Assembly (NCBI GenBank): GCA_020633055.1
Contig: JACKEJ010000007.1
Location: 496,001-560,000, forward strand
Direction: 5' to 3'
DNA: 64,000 bases
Source of the DNA: Sandaracinaceae bacterium
GTDB taxonomy: Bacteria > Myxococcota_A > Polyangia > Polyangiales > Houyiibacteriaceae
The position numbers and the translations under genes are program-made. Positions 42,168 through 50,948 of the stretch are shown here, piece by piece. The notes beneath the pieces are model-generated. The model worked only from the letters and a program-made list of their open reading frames with translations. It did not search any database and was not told the origin of the DNA. How positions within the stretch are numbered: position 1 is the stretch's first letter; each line of letters starts with the position of its first letter.

Positions 42168-43828
42168 GGTGCTGGCGTCGCGGTCGGTCCGCCTCCCCCC
42201 TCGTCGCTGCCGCCCCCAGCACCGCCACCGCCACCGCCACCGCCACGGCGAAGCTGAGCCTCGAGGCGCGCAATGGTGGCCTGTGCTGCCGCCAGCTCGC
42301 TGCGAGCGGCGCTGAGATCGTTCTGGAGCGCCGTGAGGCGCGCGTCGGACTGGGTCGCCCGCCTCTCTGCGGCGGCCGCCTCGCCCTGCAGGAGCGCCAC
42401 CTGGGTCTCCAGCTGTGCGGCCCGCACCTCCGCGCGCTGCTGGGCCGCGCGCGCGGCGTCGCGCTGCTGGGTCGCGCTGTCCCGAGCCGTGCTCGCGTTC
42501 TGCGCGTCCTGCTCCGCCCGCCTGCGCGCCGCCTCGGCCGCGTCCCGCTCGCGGGCGGCCGCCTCGGCGGCCCGCGTGGCGGCGTTGGCCTGCTGGACGG
42601 ACCGCTCTTGCGCAGCCTGCGCTCGCGCTGCGGCCTCTTCGGCCGCGGCTCGCAGGCGACGCGCATTCGCAGCGGCGCTGGCAGACTGGCTCCCACGGCG
42701 TTGCGCCTCCTCGGCCGCCGCGAGCGCCGCAGCAGCCTCGTCTGCGGCTGCGGCTGCGCGTCGCTTGGCCTCGGCGGCCTCCTCGTCCAGGGCGGCCACC
42801 CGAGACTCTTGCGCCTCCACGTTCTCCTCCAGGTCCGTGATGCGCTCGCCCGCCTCGGCCACCTGCCCGCTGAGCTCCACCGACGCGGACTCGAACGTGC
42901 GCGCCTTCATCAGCTGGAACACTCCCCACGTCGCGACCGCAGCCACCACGGACGCGACGAAGAGGATCCACAGCGCGCGACGACGACGACGCTCTGGCTG
43001 TAGCAAGACGTCGAGCTCGCGCCGGAACTCGTCCGCCGTCGGCCGCTGCGCGGGGTCGATGGCGAGCCAGCGCGCGAACGACTTGCGCAGATAGCGCAGC
43101 GAACGCCCCCTGGGCGGTGAGACCAACTCCGTCGCGCGGCGCTCGAGGAACGCCTGCACGTCGTCCTGTGATTCGGGGAGCTCGGGCATCGTCCCGGGCT
43201 CGAGCACCTCACGCAACGTCAGCGCCAGCGCGAACACGTCGGCCTTGCCATCGACGGTGGGGTCCGGCATTGGCCACGAGCCAGCGACCTCGGGAGCGAA
43301 GTATGCGAGGCTGCCCGCCGCCATCAGCTCGCCGGAGCGCACGGCGACACCCAGGTCCAGCAGCTGGGGCTGCAGCTCGTCATAGCCCGTCACCGTGGAG
43401 AGAAACACGTTTGCGGGCTTGAGGTCTTGGTGTCGGATGCCCACGGCGTGCAGGGCCGCCAGCCCCGCCGCGAGCTTCTCGAACACGGGCTTCGCCTCCT
43501 GGCGCGAGAGGACCATCTCCTCGAGGGTCTCCCCTTCGAGCCAGGGCATCGCGAACCACAAGCGCCCCTCGTGCCAGCCATAGTCGAGAAAGTGCAGCAC
43601 GGACGGGTGGTGCACGGCAGACAGCAACTCCAGCTCGCGCATGGCGGCAGTGCGCTGATCCTCCGTGCGCGCGGGGTGGCGCATGAGCTTGATGGCCACG
43701 CGGTGTCCGCGCACGTTGCGGTCCTGTGCGCGGTAGACCTCTCCTTGAGCCCCTGCGCCAACGGGAGCGTCGATCAAGAAGCGTTGGCCGATGGGGGTGC
43801 CGGCCGCGAGAGTGTAGGCGTCGCTCAT
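42164..43828 (-). CDS. Transmembrane Ser/Thr kinase with periplasmic coiled coil
   Basis: A 554-aa protein. Kinase domain at about 15-275: loop VGAGAQGEVYRA, VAIKLM lysine (residue 47), HQDLKPANV (133-141; Q replaces R of HRD), DLG (158-160; L replaces F of DFG) and APE (178-180). Core Lys and Asp residues are kept, so it may be active. One membrane helix lies at 285-306. Outside it is a very long Ala/Glu/Arg/Gln coiled coil (about 315-535), then a Gly-rich tail. The coil could reach across the periplasm and sense the envelope. Gene overlaps: 4 bp with the SGNH lipoprotein gene upstream and 4 bp with the Nudix gene downstream. Confidence 0.9.
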   Translation of the reverse strand: MSDAYTLAAGTPIGQRFLIDAPVGAGAQGEVYRAQDRNVRGHRVAIKLMRHPARTEDQRTAAMRELELLSAVHHPSVLHFLDYGWHEGRLWFAMPWLEGETLEEMVLSRQEAKPVFEKLAAGLAALHAVGIRHQDLKPANVFLSTVTGYDELQPQLLDLGVAVRSGELMAAGSLAYFAPEVAGSWPMPDPTVDGKADVFALALTLREVLEPGTMPELPESQDDVQAFLERRATELVSPPRGRSLRYLRKSFARWLAIDPAQRPTADEFRRELDVLLQPERRRRRALWILFVASVVAAVATWGVFQLMKARTFESASVELSGQVAEAGERITDLEENVEAQESRVAALDEEAAEAKRRAAAAADEAAAALAAAEEAQRRGSQSASAAANARRLRAAAEEAAARAQAAQERSVQQANAATRAAEAAARERDAAEAARRRAEQDAQNASTARDSATQQRDAARAAQQRAEVRAAQLETQVALLQGEAAAAERRATQSDARLTALQNDLSAARSELAAAQATIARLEAQLRRGGGGGGGGAGGGSDEGGGGPTATPAP

Positions 43829-45249
43829 GGGGCTTCGAGGACTGCGACGATGTACTCGCCGAGGTGTTCACCCGCCGCGTCCACGAACGTGTCGAGCGAC
43901 AGATAGTGAGTGCCCGCGTCCAGGCTGAGGGAGAGATCTTGATGGTGGCGCGCCACGCAGTCTGCACCCGTGAGACCCGAGAGCACGTGCACGTCGATGT
44001 CCACCATGCCGCGGTCGAAGACCAACACGCGTATCGTGGTTGGCGTCGCGAGATCGAGGCGGTACAGCAGCTCGGGGCCGGACTCGTCCTGCGTGGCCGA
44101 GCAACCTGGGTAGGTGTCGATGTTGTCGTGAGCCCCGAAGAGCGTGTTCGCGACGTGCGAGAAAGGCAGCCCCGGGATCACGAACGGCGCGTCTGGTGAG
44201 CCGTCACCGACGAGCCGCGGCCCCGCCGGATCGGGCGCGGCGCCCCCGTCGACGACGCGCAGCGCTCGGTCGAGGGTCTGCAGCGTGAGGAGGTTGCGGA
44301 CGTTGTAGCCAAACTGAAGTCCCTCCTCCGTGAGGACACACGCGCCGCCGCCGAACGCTGCCGGGTGAAGGTCGTCCGGACCGAGTCCGTGCGCGGGCAG
44401 GGGCAGCAGTTCGCGGTGCAGGTCGATGAACGGTACTTGGCGCGCCTGCGCCACGGCGCGGACCGCCATGTTGAAGGCAGGCACCTCGAGATCACTGGTC
44501 GGGTTGTCGTCCCGCGGCATGATGCTGGACCACATCGGGATGATTCCCTCGTCGAGGAGTTGATCCGTCAGATCGAGCACGCTGTTCGCGTAGTTGAACA
44601 CGTTCGTCTGCTCGATGTCGTTCGTGCCGTACATCACGACCGCGTAGCGGGGGTTGGCGGCCATGACCTCGGTGTCGAGCGGGGACGGATCCCCAGCGAT
44701 GGCCCAGGCGGCGCCTCGCCCGACCTCGGTGGCCTGGCTGGTCCGGCCGAACGGGCTGCTGCCGTCGATGTCGCCCCCTAGGAAGTGGTCGAGCGTGGGC
44801 TGGAGGCCGCTCCGCCCGTCGAGGTCCACGTTGCTGCCTGCGAAGCAGTGCAGAAAGGCGTTGCTGTACGTGGCCGAGGCGCCCACCTTGATGAACACGT
44901 CCTCCGCCGAGCCGCCACGGGCGACGACTTCGCGCAGGTGCGCGGCCACGTGCGGCGTGATGGGGGAGAGCGTGCGGTCGTCTGGGTATGACGTGGGGTA
45001 GGTAGCGCTGTCCATTCCGAGGTCCACGCCCGCGTCCCCACTGCCCAGATCGCCTCCCCCGTCGCCCCCTTGGTCGTAGCGGAACGTCGTGTCTCGGTCG
45101 TCCACACACCCCGTGGCCGTCCCCAGGAGAGCCAGCCAGGCCGCAAAGAGTGCCCCCGTGCGATGCGCCGGGCGCGGCTGGTCAGGAGCGGTCACTGCGC
45201 GAGTGTAGCGACAGGCCACCGCCGCCGGCAATGTCTCGCAGCGGGTCAT
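43825..45249 (-). CDS. SGNH/GDSL-hydrolase-like lipoprotein
   Basis: A 474-aa protein from an ATG at 45249 with GAGGGG just upstream; a GTG at 45195 is an alternative. The hydrophobic signal ends near ATGC (a weak lipobox), followed by an Asp/Gly-rich linker. The hydrolase part shows block III VVMYGTNDI and block V DLHPAAF (Asp and His of the triad). Block I, normally GDS, reads VGASAT, so the nucleophile Ser could be kept in an altered motif. The C-terminal about 110 residues look like a PPC-type beta domain (LLYRLDL, VLVFDRGMVDID, HYLSLDTF). It lies 26 bp after the TolC-like gene and overlaps the kinase gene by 4 bp. Confidence 0.82.
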   Translation of the reverse strand: MTRCETLPAAVACRYTRAVTAPDQPRPAHRTGALFAAWLALLGTATGCVDDRDTTFRYDQGGDGGGDLGSGDAGVDLGMDSATYPTSYPDDRTLSPITPHVAAHLREVVARGGSAEDVFIKVGASATYSNAFLHCFAGSNVDLDGRSGLQPTLDHFLGGDIDGSSPFGRTSQATEVGRGAAWAIAGDPSPLDTEVMAANPRYAVVMYGTNDIEQTNVFNYANSVLDLTDQLLDEGIIPMWSSIMPRDDNPTSDLEVPAFNMAVRAVAQARQVPFIDLHRELLPLPAHGLGPDDLHPAAFGGGACVLTEEGLQFGYNVRNLLTLQTLDRALRVVDGGAAPDPAGPRLVGDGSPDAPFVIPGLPFSHVANTLFGAHDNIDTYPGCSATQDESGPELLYRLDLATPTTIRVLVFDRGMVDIDVHVLSGLTGADCVARHHQDLSLSLDAGTHYLSLDTFVDAAGEHLGEYIVAVLEAP

Positions 45250-45275
45250 GGTCGACCCCTCACGGCTGGGTTCAC

Positions 45276-46841
45276 TCACTCGGCGGACGGAGTGCTCGCA
45301 GCGCCATCGCGGGCTGCCGAGACACCGGTGACTGCGTGGCGCAGGCGGACGCGCGCCAACAGCTCGCCGATCTCGGCGTTGAGCAGCGCCACGTGCGCCT
45401 GGGCTCGCTCGAGGCGGGCATCGACGACGTCGCTCTGCACCACCGTCCCCGCCTCGAGCTGCGCCCAACGCAGGCGGTAGCTCTCGTCCGCGGCGCGCAC
45501 CTGCGCTTGCGCCGCCATCACGGCCTGCTCCGCCGCAGCGAGCTGGTGATAGGCGGAGGCTACCTCGAGGCGCACGCCGTCGCGCACGCGCTGGACGTCA
45601 GCCTCGAGCTGCAGGAGCTGGGCCTGGGCGCTCTGCGCCTGCTGGCGAGCATCGAGCGTCTGCTGGAGCGACCAGCTGACGACAGCGCTGACGTCCCAGG
45701 CGGGCGTGAACTCCGCGCGCTGTGGGAACACCCTCGGGTTGGGGTTGGCGTAGACGAAGTTGGCCTGCACGGCGAGCCGTGGGTACTGAGCGCCGCGTGC
45801 GCTGCGGAGCTGATGACCCCTCGCGTCGCGCAGCGACGCCAGCGCCACCAGCTCCGGACGCTCGCGCTCGGCCATCTCTTGCAGCTCGTCCAGCGTGCCG
45901 ACCGGCACGGTCTGGCTTCGGCTGACGGCGACCCGCACCTCGAGCTGGCCCTGGACGTGGGTCAGCGCGCGTAGCGCCTCGAGCGTCAGCGCGACGCCCA
46001 TGTCTGCCTGCGCCACGGCGACCTGGGCCGCGGCCACCCCGGCGTCGACTCGCATCAGCTCGACGGGCGCGGCGGCCCCCTCGCGCACCAGGGTCGCGAC
46101 ACGCTCTCGGTGCGCCTCCGCCTGCCCGAGCGCGTCGCGCGCGACCTGCTGCGCGGCCACGGCTCGCACGTGCTCGTAGAAGGCCTCCCGCGCCTGGAGC
46201 GTCACGCTACGCTGCTCGACCTCGGCCTGCACGCGCTGGGCGTCCAGCGCGGCGTCGGTCGCCCTGACCTGGGGCAGTACGGTGAGGAAGAGGTCGGTGA
46301 GGGGGTATGAGATGCTCGCCGTGAAAGCGTACTGGTTCCGGAGGATCGGGAAGGACGTGTTGGTCAGGCCGTCGATCAGACCTCGGAAGACGAGCCGCGC
46401 GTTGGGGTCGGCCACGTTGGCGATGGCGTTGTCGATGAGGGGGTTGTCGACGCCTCCGCCGATGGAGCCGTTCTGGATGTTGGAGATGCGGGTGTAGCGG
46501 AAGCCGAGCTGCACCTCGGGGACGAACCCGAGCAGCGCGCGGCGCGCACCTGCCCGTGCGGCTTCGACCGAAGCCCGTGCGGCTTCGATGCTCGGCGCGC
46601 TGGCCAGTGCCGCGGCAACCACCTGTTCCTCGTCCAACCCCTGGCTCCCATCGACCGCGAGCGCCCCGAGCTCCGACGCAGCTTCCTCCCCCGCCTGGGC
46701 TGCCAAGGCCGCGTCGTCGCGGGGGTCCTGGGCGCGAGCCGCAGACGGGGGACTCAGCACCCACCCGACGAGCGCGAGAGGCAGCACTACGCGCGTCGGA
46801 AAGAGCCTCGGGCCAACGCGAAAGCTGAGCGGGCGAAACAT
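45276..46841 (-). CDS. TolC-like outer membrane efflux protein
   Basis: A 521-aa protein with a signal peptide (ending SPPSAARAQ) and good ribosome site (GGAGG six bases before the ATG at 46841). Two long helical repeats typical of outer-membrane factors are seen (VVAAALASAPSIEAARASV and a second set near ERERPELVALASLRDA). YTRISN and FVYANPNP regions look like the beta-barrel strands. Such proteins form the exit duct of type I secretion or RND pumps; no inner-membrane partner is next to it. The frame continues upstream antisense to asd but that part is not credible. Confidence 0.88.
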   Translation of the reverse strand: MFRPLSFRVGPRLFPTRVVLPLALVGWVLSPPSAARAQDPRDDAALAAQAGEEAASELGALAVDGSQGLDEEQVVAAALASAPSIEAARASVEAARAGARRALLGFVPEVQLGFRYTRISNIQNGSIGGGVDNPLIDNAIANVADPNARLVFRGLIDGLTNTSFPILRNQYAFTASISYPLTDLFLTVLPQVRATDAALDAQRVQAEVEQRSVTLQAREAFYEHVRAVAAQQVARDALGQAEAHRERVATLVREGAAAPVELMRVDAGVAAAQVAVAQADMGVALTLEALRALTHVQGQLEVRVAVSRSQTVPVGTLDELQEMAERERPELVALASLRDARGHQLRSARGAQYPRLAVQANFVYANPNPRVFPQRAEFTPAWDVSAVVSWSLQQTLDARQQAQSAQAQLLQLEADVQRVRDGVRLEVASAYHQLAAAEQAVMAAQAQVRAADESYRLRWAQLEAGTVVQSDVVDARLERAQAHVALLNAEIGELLARVRLRHAVTGVSAARDGAASTPSAE

Positions 46842-46873
46842 GAGCACCTCCAGGAAACGACCGCCCGCGCGAG

Positions 46874-46901
46874 TTGACACGGCAACGGAAGCGCCTATTA
46901 C
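46874..46901 (+). promoter_or_regulatory. Sigma-70-like promoter for asd, near-leaderless
   Basis: TTGACA (46874-46879), a 16-bp spacer and TATTAC (46896-46901). The -35 is perfect and the -10 matches 4 of 6. The start of transcription would be near 46908, only about three bases before the ATG at 46911, and no Shine-Dalgarno is seen. Confidence 0.6.
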
Positions 46902-46910
46902 CTGCTCCCT

Positions 46911-47948
46911 ATGCCTCGTCAGTTCAAGGTCGCAGTGGTCGGTGCCACCGGTGCCGTCGGTCAAGAGATGTTGCGCGTGCTCGAAGAGCGGAATTTTCCG
47001 GTCGGCGAGCTCGTGCCGGTCGCCTCGGCGCGGAGCGCGGGCAAGACTGTGACCTTCAAGGGACAGGAGCACACCGTGGTGGCGATCTCGCCGGAGGCCT
47101 TCGACGGCGTCGAGCTGGCGTTGTTCTCGGCGGGCGGCGGCACGTCGCTCGAGTGGTCGCCCATCGCGGCCAGCAAGGGCGCGCTGGTGGTGGACAACAG
47201 CTCGGCGTGGCGGCGCGACCCCGAGGTCCCCCTCGTCGTGCCCGAGGTCAACCTGGACCACGCCGCCAATCGGCCCAAGGGCATCATCGCGAACCCCAAC
47301 TGCAGCACCATCCAGATGGTGGTCGCGCTCAAGCCCATCCACGACGCCGCGCGTCTGAAGCGCGTCGTCGTCGCCACGTACCAGGCCATCAGCGGCGCGG
47401 GCGCGCAGGCCGTCGAGGCGTTCCGCACGCAGGCGCGCGAGTACGGCGAGGGCAAGGACCCGAAGGACATCACGGCCGGCAAGCTGGGCGACGTCCTGGC
47501 GGGTTCGCTGCTGATGCGCTGGACCCCCGACGCGGCCAGCGGCTACCAGGAAGAAGAGCTGAAGATGGTCGTCGAGACCCAGAAGATCTTCGGCGACGAC
47601 ACCATCCGCGTGTCCCCGACGGCCGTGCGCGTGCCGGTGGAGTCGGGCCACAGCGAGGCTGTGACGGTGGAGACCCACGAGCCAATGGACGCGGCGCGTG
47701 CGCGTGCGCTGCTGGAGAAGGCCCCCGGTGTCGTCGTCGTCGACGACTTCGCGGCCGGCGTGTACCCCAAGCCCGCGGACGCCGTGGGTCAGGACCCCGT
47801 CTACGTGGGGCGCATCCGCGACGACGTGGGCAACCCCGGCGGCATCCAGATGTGGGTCGTCTCGGACAACCTCCGCAAGGGCGCGGCCCTGAACGCCGTG
47901 CAGATCGCGGAGGGTGTGCTCATCGGTCCCGACGCGTTCAAGCGATGA
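46911..47948 (+). CDS. asd: Aspartate-semialdehyde dehydrogenase
   Basis: Makes aspartate semialdehyde from aspartyl phosphate with NADPH, feeding lysine/DAP, threonine and methionine synthesis. The 345-aa product has the NADP motif VVGATGAVGQEML, active-site Cys131 in NPNCSTIQM, TYQAISGAGAQAVE and the substrate His region VESGHSEAVTVET. Length is usual. Its promoter lies right at the start codon; a two-way hairpin follows the stop. Confidence 0.96.
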   Translation: MPRQFKVAVVGATGAVGQEMLRVLEERNFPVGELVPVASARSAGKTVTFKGQEHTVVAISPEAFDGVELALFSAGGGTSLEWSPIAASKGALVVDNSSAWRRDPEVPLVVPEVNLDHAANRPKGIIANPNCSTIQMVVALKPIHDAARLKRVVVATYQAISGAGAQAVEAFRTQAREYGEGKDPKDITAGKLGDVLAGSLLMRWTPDAASGYQEEELKMVVETQKIFGDDTIRVSPTAVRVPVESGHSEAVTVETHEPMDAARARALLEKAPGVVVVDDFAAGVYPKPADAVGQDPVYVGRIRDDVGNPGGIQMWVVSDNLRKGAALNAVQIAEGVLIGPDAFKR

Positions 47949-47952
47949 CGTT

Positions 47953-48023
47953 TTGTCACGGTCCGGCAGGTCAATCGCCGGTCCGTGCCAGAATGTCCGG
48001 TCGCGCGCACACAGCCGTGACAA
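47953..48023. promoter_or_regulatory. Two competing hairpins after asd
   Basis: The short hairpin pairs 47958-47967 with 47977-47986 (10 bp, one mismatch, 9-nt loop). The long one pairs TTGTCACGG (47953-47961) with CCGTGACAA (48015-48023), a perfect 9-bp match with a 53-nt loop. They share bases 47958-47961 and so exclude each other. It may be the asd terminator and/or a switch ahead of the next gene. Confidence 0.45.
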
Positions 48024-48059
48024 GATACGAGAATCACGCTTCGCCGAGGCTCGCCGAGC

Positions 48060-48075
48060 TGGCGCGGCCCTTGCT
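48060..48075 (+). promoter_or_regulatory. Sigma-54-like site ahead of the MYXO-CTERM-like gene
   Basis: The site reads TGGCGCG, GCCC, TTGCT: 10 of 11 core positions plus the final W; the only change is A to G at one position of the -24 box. Transcription would start near 48086, only about six bases before the ATG at 48092. Confidence 0.4.
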
Positions 48076-48091
48076 AGAGAACCGGGAACTT

Positions 48092-49102
48092 ATGCGTATC
48101 CCACGCGCCTTGGCGCTCCTTGCACCCGTCCTGCTCTCCCTCCCCTCGTCAGCCGCCGCGCAGACGCAGGGGGAAATCACCATCACGATGACCTCCGTGT
48201 CCCAGGGCGGCACGCAGATCCGCTCGACGGTGGAGGACGAGGACTTCTCCACCCGCGGCTTCAACGCCGACGAGTGCGATATCGCAGACGACATTACAGC
48301 TCAGTTCGCTCTGCTGAACCTTCCAACCGCAACGACCTTCGTCGATGCCTGGCTCGGCAACAGCTCCCAGGACTGCTCCACAGCGGATGCGCGCCAGACG
48401 GGCACACAGCGCCAGTGCATCCACCTCGGCAACCCATCCGTGGCGTCCAACACCATCTCGGTTCCGCTCTCCGAGATGCTGAATCCAGATGACAGCGCCT
48501 GCGACGGAACGCCGCAGAACGGCGCCAAGTTCAACCTCTGGCTCTTCGCGACGAACTCCACGGAGACCACCGGCGAGGTGGACGTCTCCCAGTTTGGCTA
48601 CGTGACGTTCACCATCGATGTCGCCGCGCCGGAGGTCCCGGCGCTCGATGCGACGACGCTCACAGGAGGCAGCGCTGTCTCGGTCTCGTGGGCCACGCCC
48701 GTCGGCGAGATCAGTCCCCAGTTCCGCGTGTTCGTGGATGACTCCGTCGCGGACTGCAGCGCGGCGAGTTCGCTGATGCCCGGCGGTGAAGCGCCGGACG
48801 ACTCGACACACCAGACCACTGACAGCGACTACAGCGTAACCCTCTCGGGTTTCGCGGTCGGACGCGAAGTGGCGGTGTACGTCGCGTCGGTCGACCAATC
48901 CGAGAACGTCAGCGTGCTGTCCGAGCGGGTGTGTGTGACGGTCGTCCAGACCGTCGGCTTCTGTGAGGCCCTGGAAGCGTCGGGCGAGGAGTGCACCAAC
49001 TCGTGCGCGGTCGGCTCTCCTGGGTCGGGCTCGACAACGCACGTTTGGTGGCTCGTCGGATGTGCCGTGGCGCTTGCCGCACGCCGGAGGTGGCGGTCAT
49101 GA
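48092..49102 (+). CDS. Secreted protein with MYXO-CTERM-like sorting tail
   Basis: A 336-aa protein with a signal peptide (ALALLAPVLLSLPSSAAAQ), a beta-rich N-terminal part with four or more cysteines, and a fibronectin-III-like domain (about 185-285, AVSVSWATPVGEISPQFRVF). The C-terminal tail carries cysteines (CTNSC), a hydrophobic segment (HVWWLVGCAVALAA) and RRRWRS. This layout resembles the MYXO-CTERM surface-sorting signal, in which a Cys before the helix is used for lipid anchoring after cleavage. Its stop overlaps the next start (ATGA), so it forms a pair with an outer-membrane barrel gene. Confidence 0.8.
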   Translation: MRIPRALALLAPVLLSLPSSAAAQTQGEITITMTSVSQGGTQIRSTVEDEDFSTRGFNADECDIADDITAQFALLNLPTATTFVDAWLGNSSQDCSTADARQTGTQRQCIHLGNPSVASNTISVPLSEMLNPDDSACDGTPQNGAKFNLWLFATNSTETTGEVDVSQFGYVTFTIDVAAPEVPALDATTLTGGSAVSVSWATPVGEISPQFRVFVDDSVADCSAASSLMPGGEAPDDSTHQTTDSDYSVTLSGFAVGREVAVYVASVDQSENVSVLSERVCVTVVQTVGFCEALEASGEECTNSCAVGSPGSGSTTHVWWLVGCAVALAARRRWRS

Positions 49103-49851
49103 CCGGGATCTGCGCGGAAAGGGCCGTCCCACTGAGGGTCGCGGGCGTGCTGACGTGCGCCCTAGTCGCCATGACGTGGCTCGTCAGTCCGCAGCGAGCC
49201 TCGGCACAGTACTCCGACGAGTACCGCACGCGCGGCACCTCTCCCGAGCGCTTCGACTGGCAGCTGCACATCGGGCCCTACACCCCCTACGTGGGCAGCA
49301 GCGCCTTCCAGGACATCTTCGGCGGCGACGGCGGGCCCATGCTCGCGATGGAGCTGGACACGCACATCGTGCGCATCCCCTACGTGGGGCCGCTCGGTGT
49401 CGGTGTGCGTGGCGGCTGGGCCCGCTACCGCGCGCGGTCTTGCGCGGTGGATGCGGGTGGCGCCCCCGACTGCGACAATCGGACGGACGAGAAGGAAAAG
49501 TTCGTCCTCCTGCCCGTCACCATCATGGCCACGCTGCGTGTGGACGTGCTGGCGCGCGAGCTCAACTTCCCGTTGGTCATCACCGGCAAGCTGGGCATGG
49601 ACAGCTTCTTCTGGCGCTCGCGGCGCGGGGGAAGCTCGCAGGGCAGCGGTCGCAGCATCGGGATGCGCTGGGGCGTCATGTTCGCGCTGGAGCTGGACTT
49701 CATCGAGCCGCGCGCCGCGCGACGCCTGGACGAGGACTGGGGCATCAACCACAGCTACCTGTTCGTGGAGCTGTACGGCTCGCTGTTCGGCTCGAACATC
49801 CCCATGCGCGATGCGTTCACCTGGAGCGCGGGCCTCGGGCTCTCGTTCTAG
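49099..49851 (+). CDS. Outer membrane beta-barrel protein, MXAN_2562-like
   Basis: A 250-aa protein starting at the ATG that overlaps the previous stop (ATGA). A signal peptide (VAGVLTCALVAMTWLVSPQRASAQ) leads to a barrel rich in alternating aromatic/hydrophobic strands (WQLHIGPYTPYVG, IPYVGPLGVGVRGGWARY, RWGVMFALELDF) and a final strand ending in Phe (SAGLGLSF), the usual outer-membrane assembly signal. It resembles small myxobacterial barrels of unknown role. The genetic pairing with the MYXO-CTERM-like protein suggests the two work together at the surface. Confidence 0.78.
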   Translation: MTGICAERAVPLRVAGVLTCALVAMTWLVSPQRASAQYSDEYRTRGTSPERFDWQLHIGPYTPYVGSSAFQDIFGGDGGPMLAMELDTHIVRIPYVGPLGVGVRGGWARYRARSCAVDAGGAPDCDNRTDEKEKFVLLPVTIMATLRVDVLARELNFPLVITGKLGMDSFFWRSRRGGSSQGSGRSIGMRWGVMFALELDFIEPRAARRLDEDWGINHSYLFVELYGSLFGSNIPMRDAFTWSAGLGLSF

Positions 49852-49855
49852 CCGC

Positions 49856-50725
49856 ATGTCCGAGAGCGCCCCGCCGCGTGAGGCCCCGTACCCGCACGGA
49901 GTGCGCCTCTTCGTGCGCTACGACGGGACCGACTTCCACGGCTGGCAGTACCAGGAGAGCGTCCGCACCGTGCAGGGCGAGCTCGAGCGGGCCATCGCCA
50001 AGATGGCCGGAGCGGAGTTCAGCCGCGTGCGCGGGGCCAGCCGCACGGACGCAGGGGTCCACGCAGCTGGCCAGGTGGCCTCGTTCGACTGCGCGCGGGA
50101 GATCGCGCCGCGCGGCTGGGTGATGGGGCTCAATGGCTACCTGCCGGACGACGTGGCGGTCTCGCACGCGGAGGCGTGCCCGCCTGACTATCAGCCGCGC
50201 TTCGACACGTTTGAGAAGACGTACCACTACCGCGTCTATTGCGGACGCGTGCGTGACCCACTGCGCGCCCGCAACGCCTGGTACGTGGGGCCCGGCTTGG
50301 CCCGCAAGGACCTGCGCGAGCGCACGGACGACGTGAACACCTACCTCGACCTCGAGGCCATGCAGCAAGCAGCGCGCGCGCTCGAGGGAGAGCATGACTT
50401 CCGGGCGTTCCGGGCTGCGGACGACGAACGCGAGTCCACCATTCGTCGCATGGAGAGCGTCACCGTCACACGAGGCCACGAGCCCGGCGACCTGCTGATC
50501 GCGGTGCGGGGCAGCGCGTTCATGAAGAACATGGTGCGCATCATGGCCGGCACGCTGGTCGAGGTGGGGCGCACGCGGATGTCCCCCGCCGTGGTGGGCT
50601 CGCTGCTGGGTCCCGATGCCCGCCGCGAAGACGGAGGGCCCACGGCGCCCGCCCACGGCCTGACGCTCATGGGGATGCGGCTGGGCCGGCTGGCGGCGTC
50701 GGGCCTGACGGCGCGGGGCGCATAG
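49856..50725 (+). CDS. truA: tRNA pseudouridine(38-40) synthase
   Basis: Modifies uridines 38-40 in the anticodon stem. The 289-aa product shows FVRYDGTDFHGWQYQ, the catalytic Asp65 in ASRTDAGVHA, KTYHYRVY and the C-terminal FMKNMVRIMAGTLVEVG. An insertion with basic residues near GPGLARKDLRERTDD is slightly longer than in E. coli TruA. The start at 49856 sits 4 bp after the barrel gene, so it is co-directional. Confidence 0.95.
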   Translation: MSESAPPREAPYPHGVRLFVRYDGTDFHGWQYQESVRTVQGELERAIAKMAGAEFSRVRGASRTDAGVHAAGQVASFDCAREIAPRGWVMGLNGYLPDDVAVSHAEACPPDYQPRFDTFEKTYHYRVYCGRVRDPLRARNAWYVGPGLARKDLRERTDDVNTYLDLEAMQQAARALEGEHDFRAFRAADDERESTIRRMESVTVTRGHEPGDLLIAVRGSAFMKNMVRIMAGTLVEVGRTRMSPAVVGSLLGPDARREDGGPTAPAHGLTLMGMRLGRLAASGLTARGA

Positions 50726-50948
50726 CCGCGGGGGTCGTCGCATGACCTGGCTGGGGCGGTTCGTCGCGTCACCCGACGACAGCGGGTTGGCCGCGTGACC
50801 TGACGGATGCGGGTCGTCGTACAACGCGCCGGGTGCAGGGGCGCCCCGGGGCGCGACGAGCGCATCCTCGCGCACACGCTCCAGCATGTTTCATCCGCGC
50901 TCGTCCGCGACGGTGCGCGCACCGCCCAGACGACTTACCCTGGGATCG

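Noticed and set aside
46842..48023. N-terminal extension of the TolC-like frame through the asd gene
   Set aside because: The signal peptide and GGAGG ribosome site at 46841 fix the real start; the extension is antisense to asd.
50726..50948. GC-rich gap after truA with several GTCGTCG/CGACGAC pairs
   Set aside because: The repeats are short and imperfect; I saw no promoter, RNA gene or credible frame.
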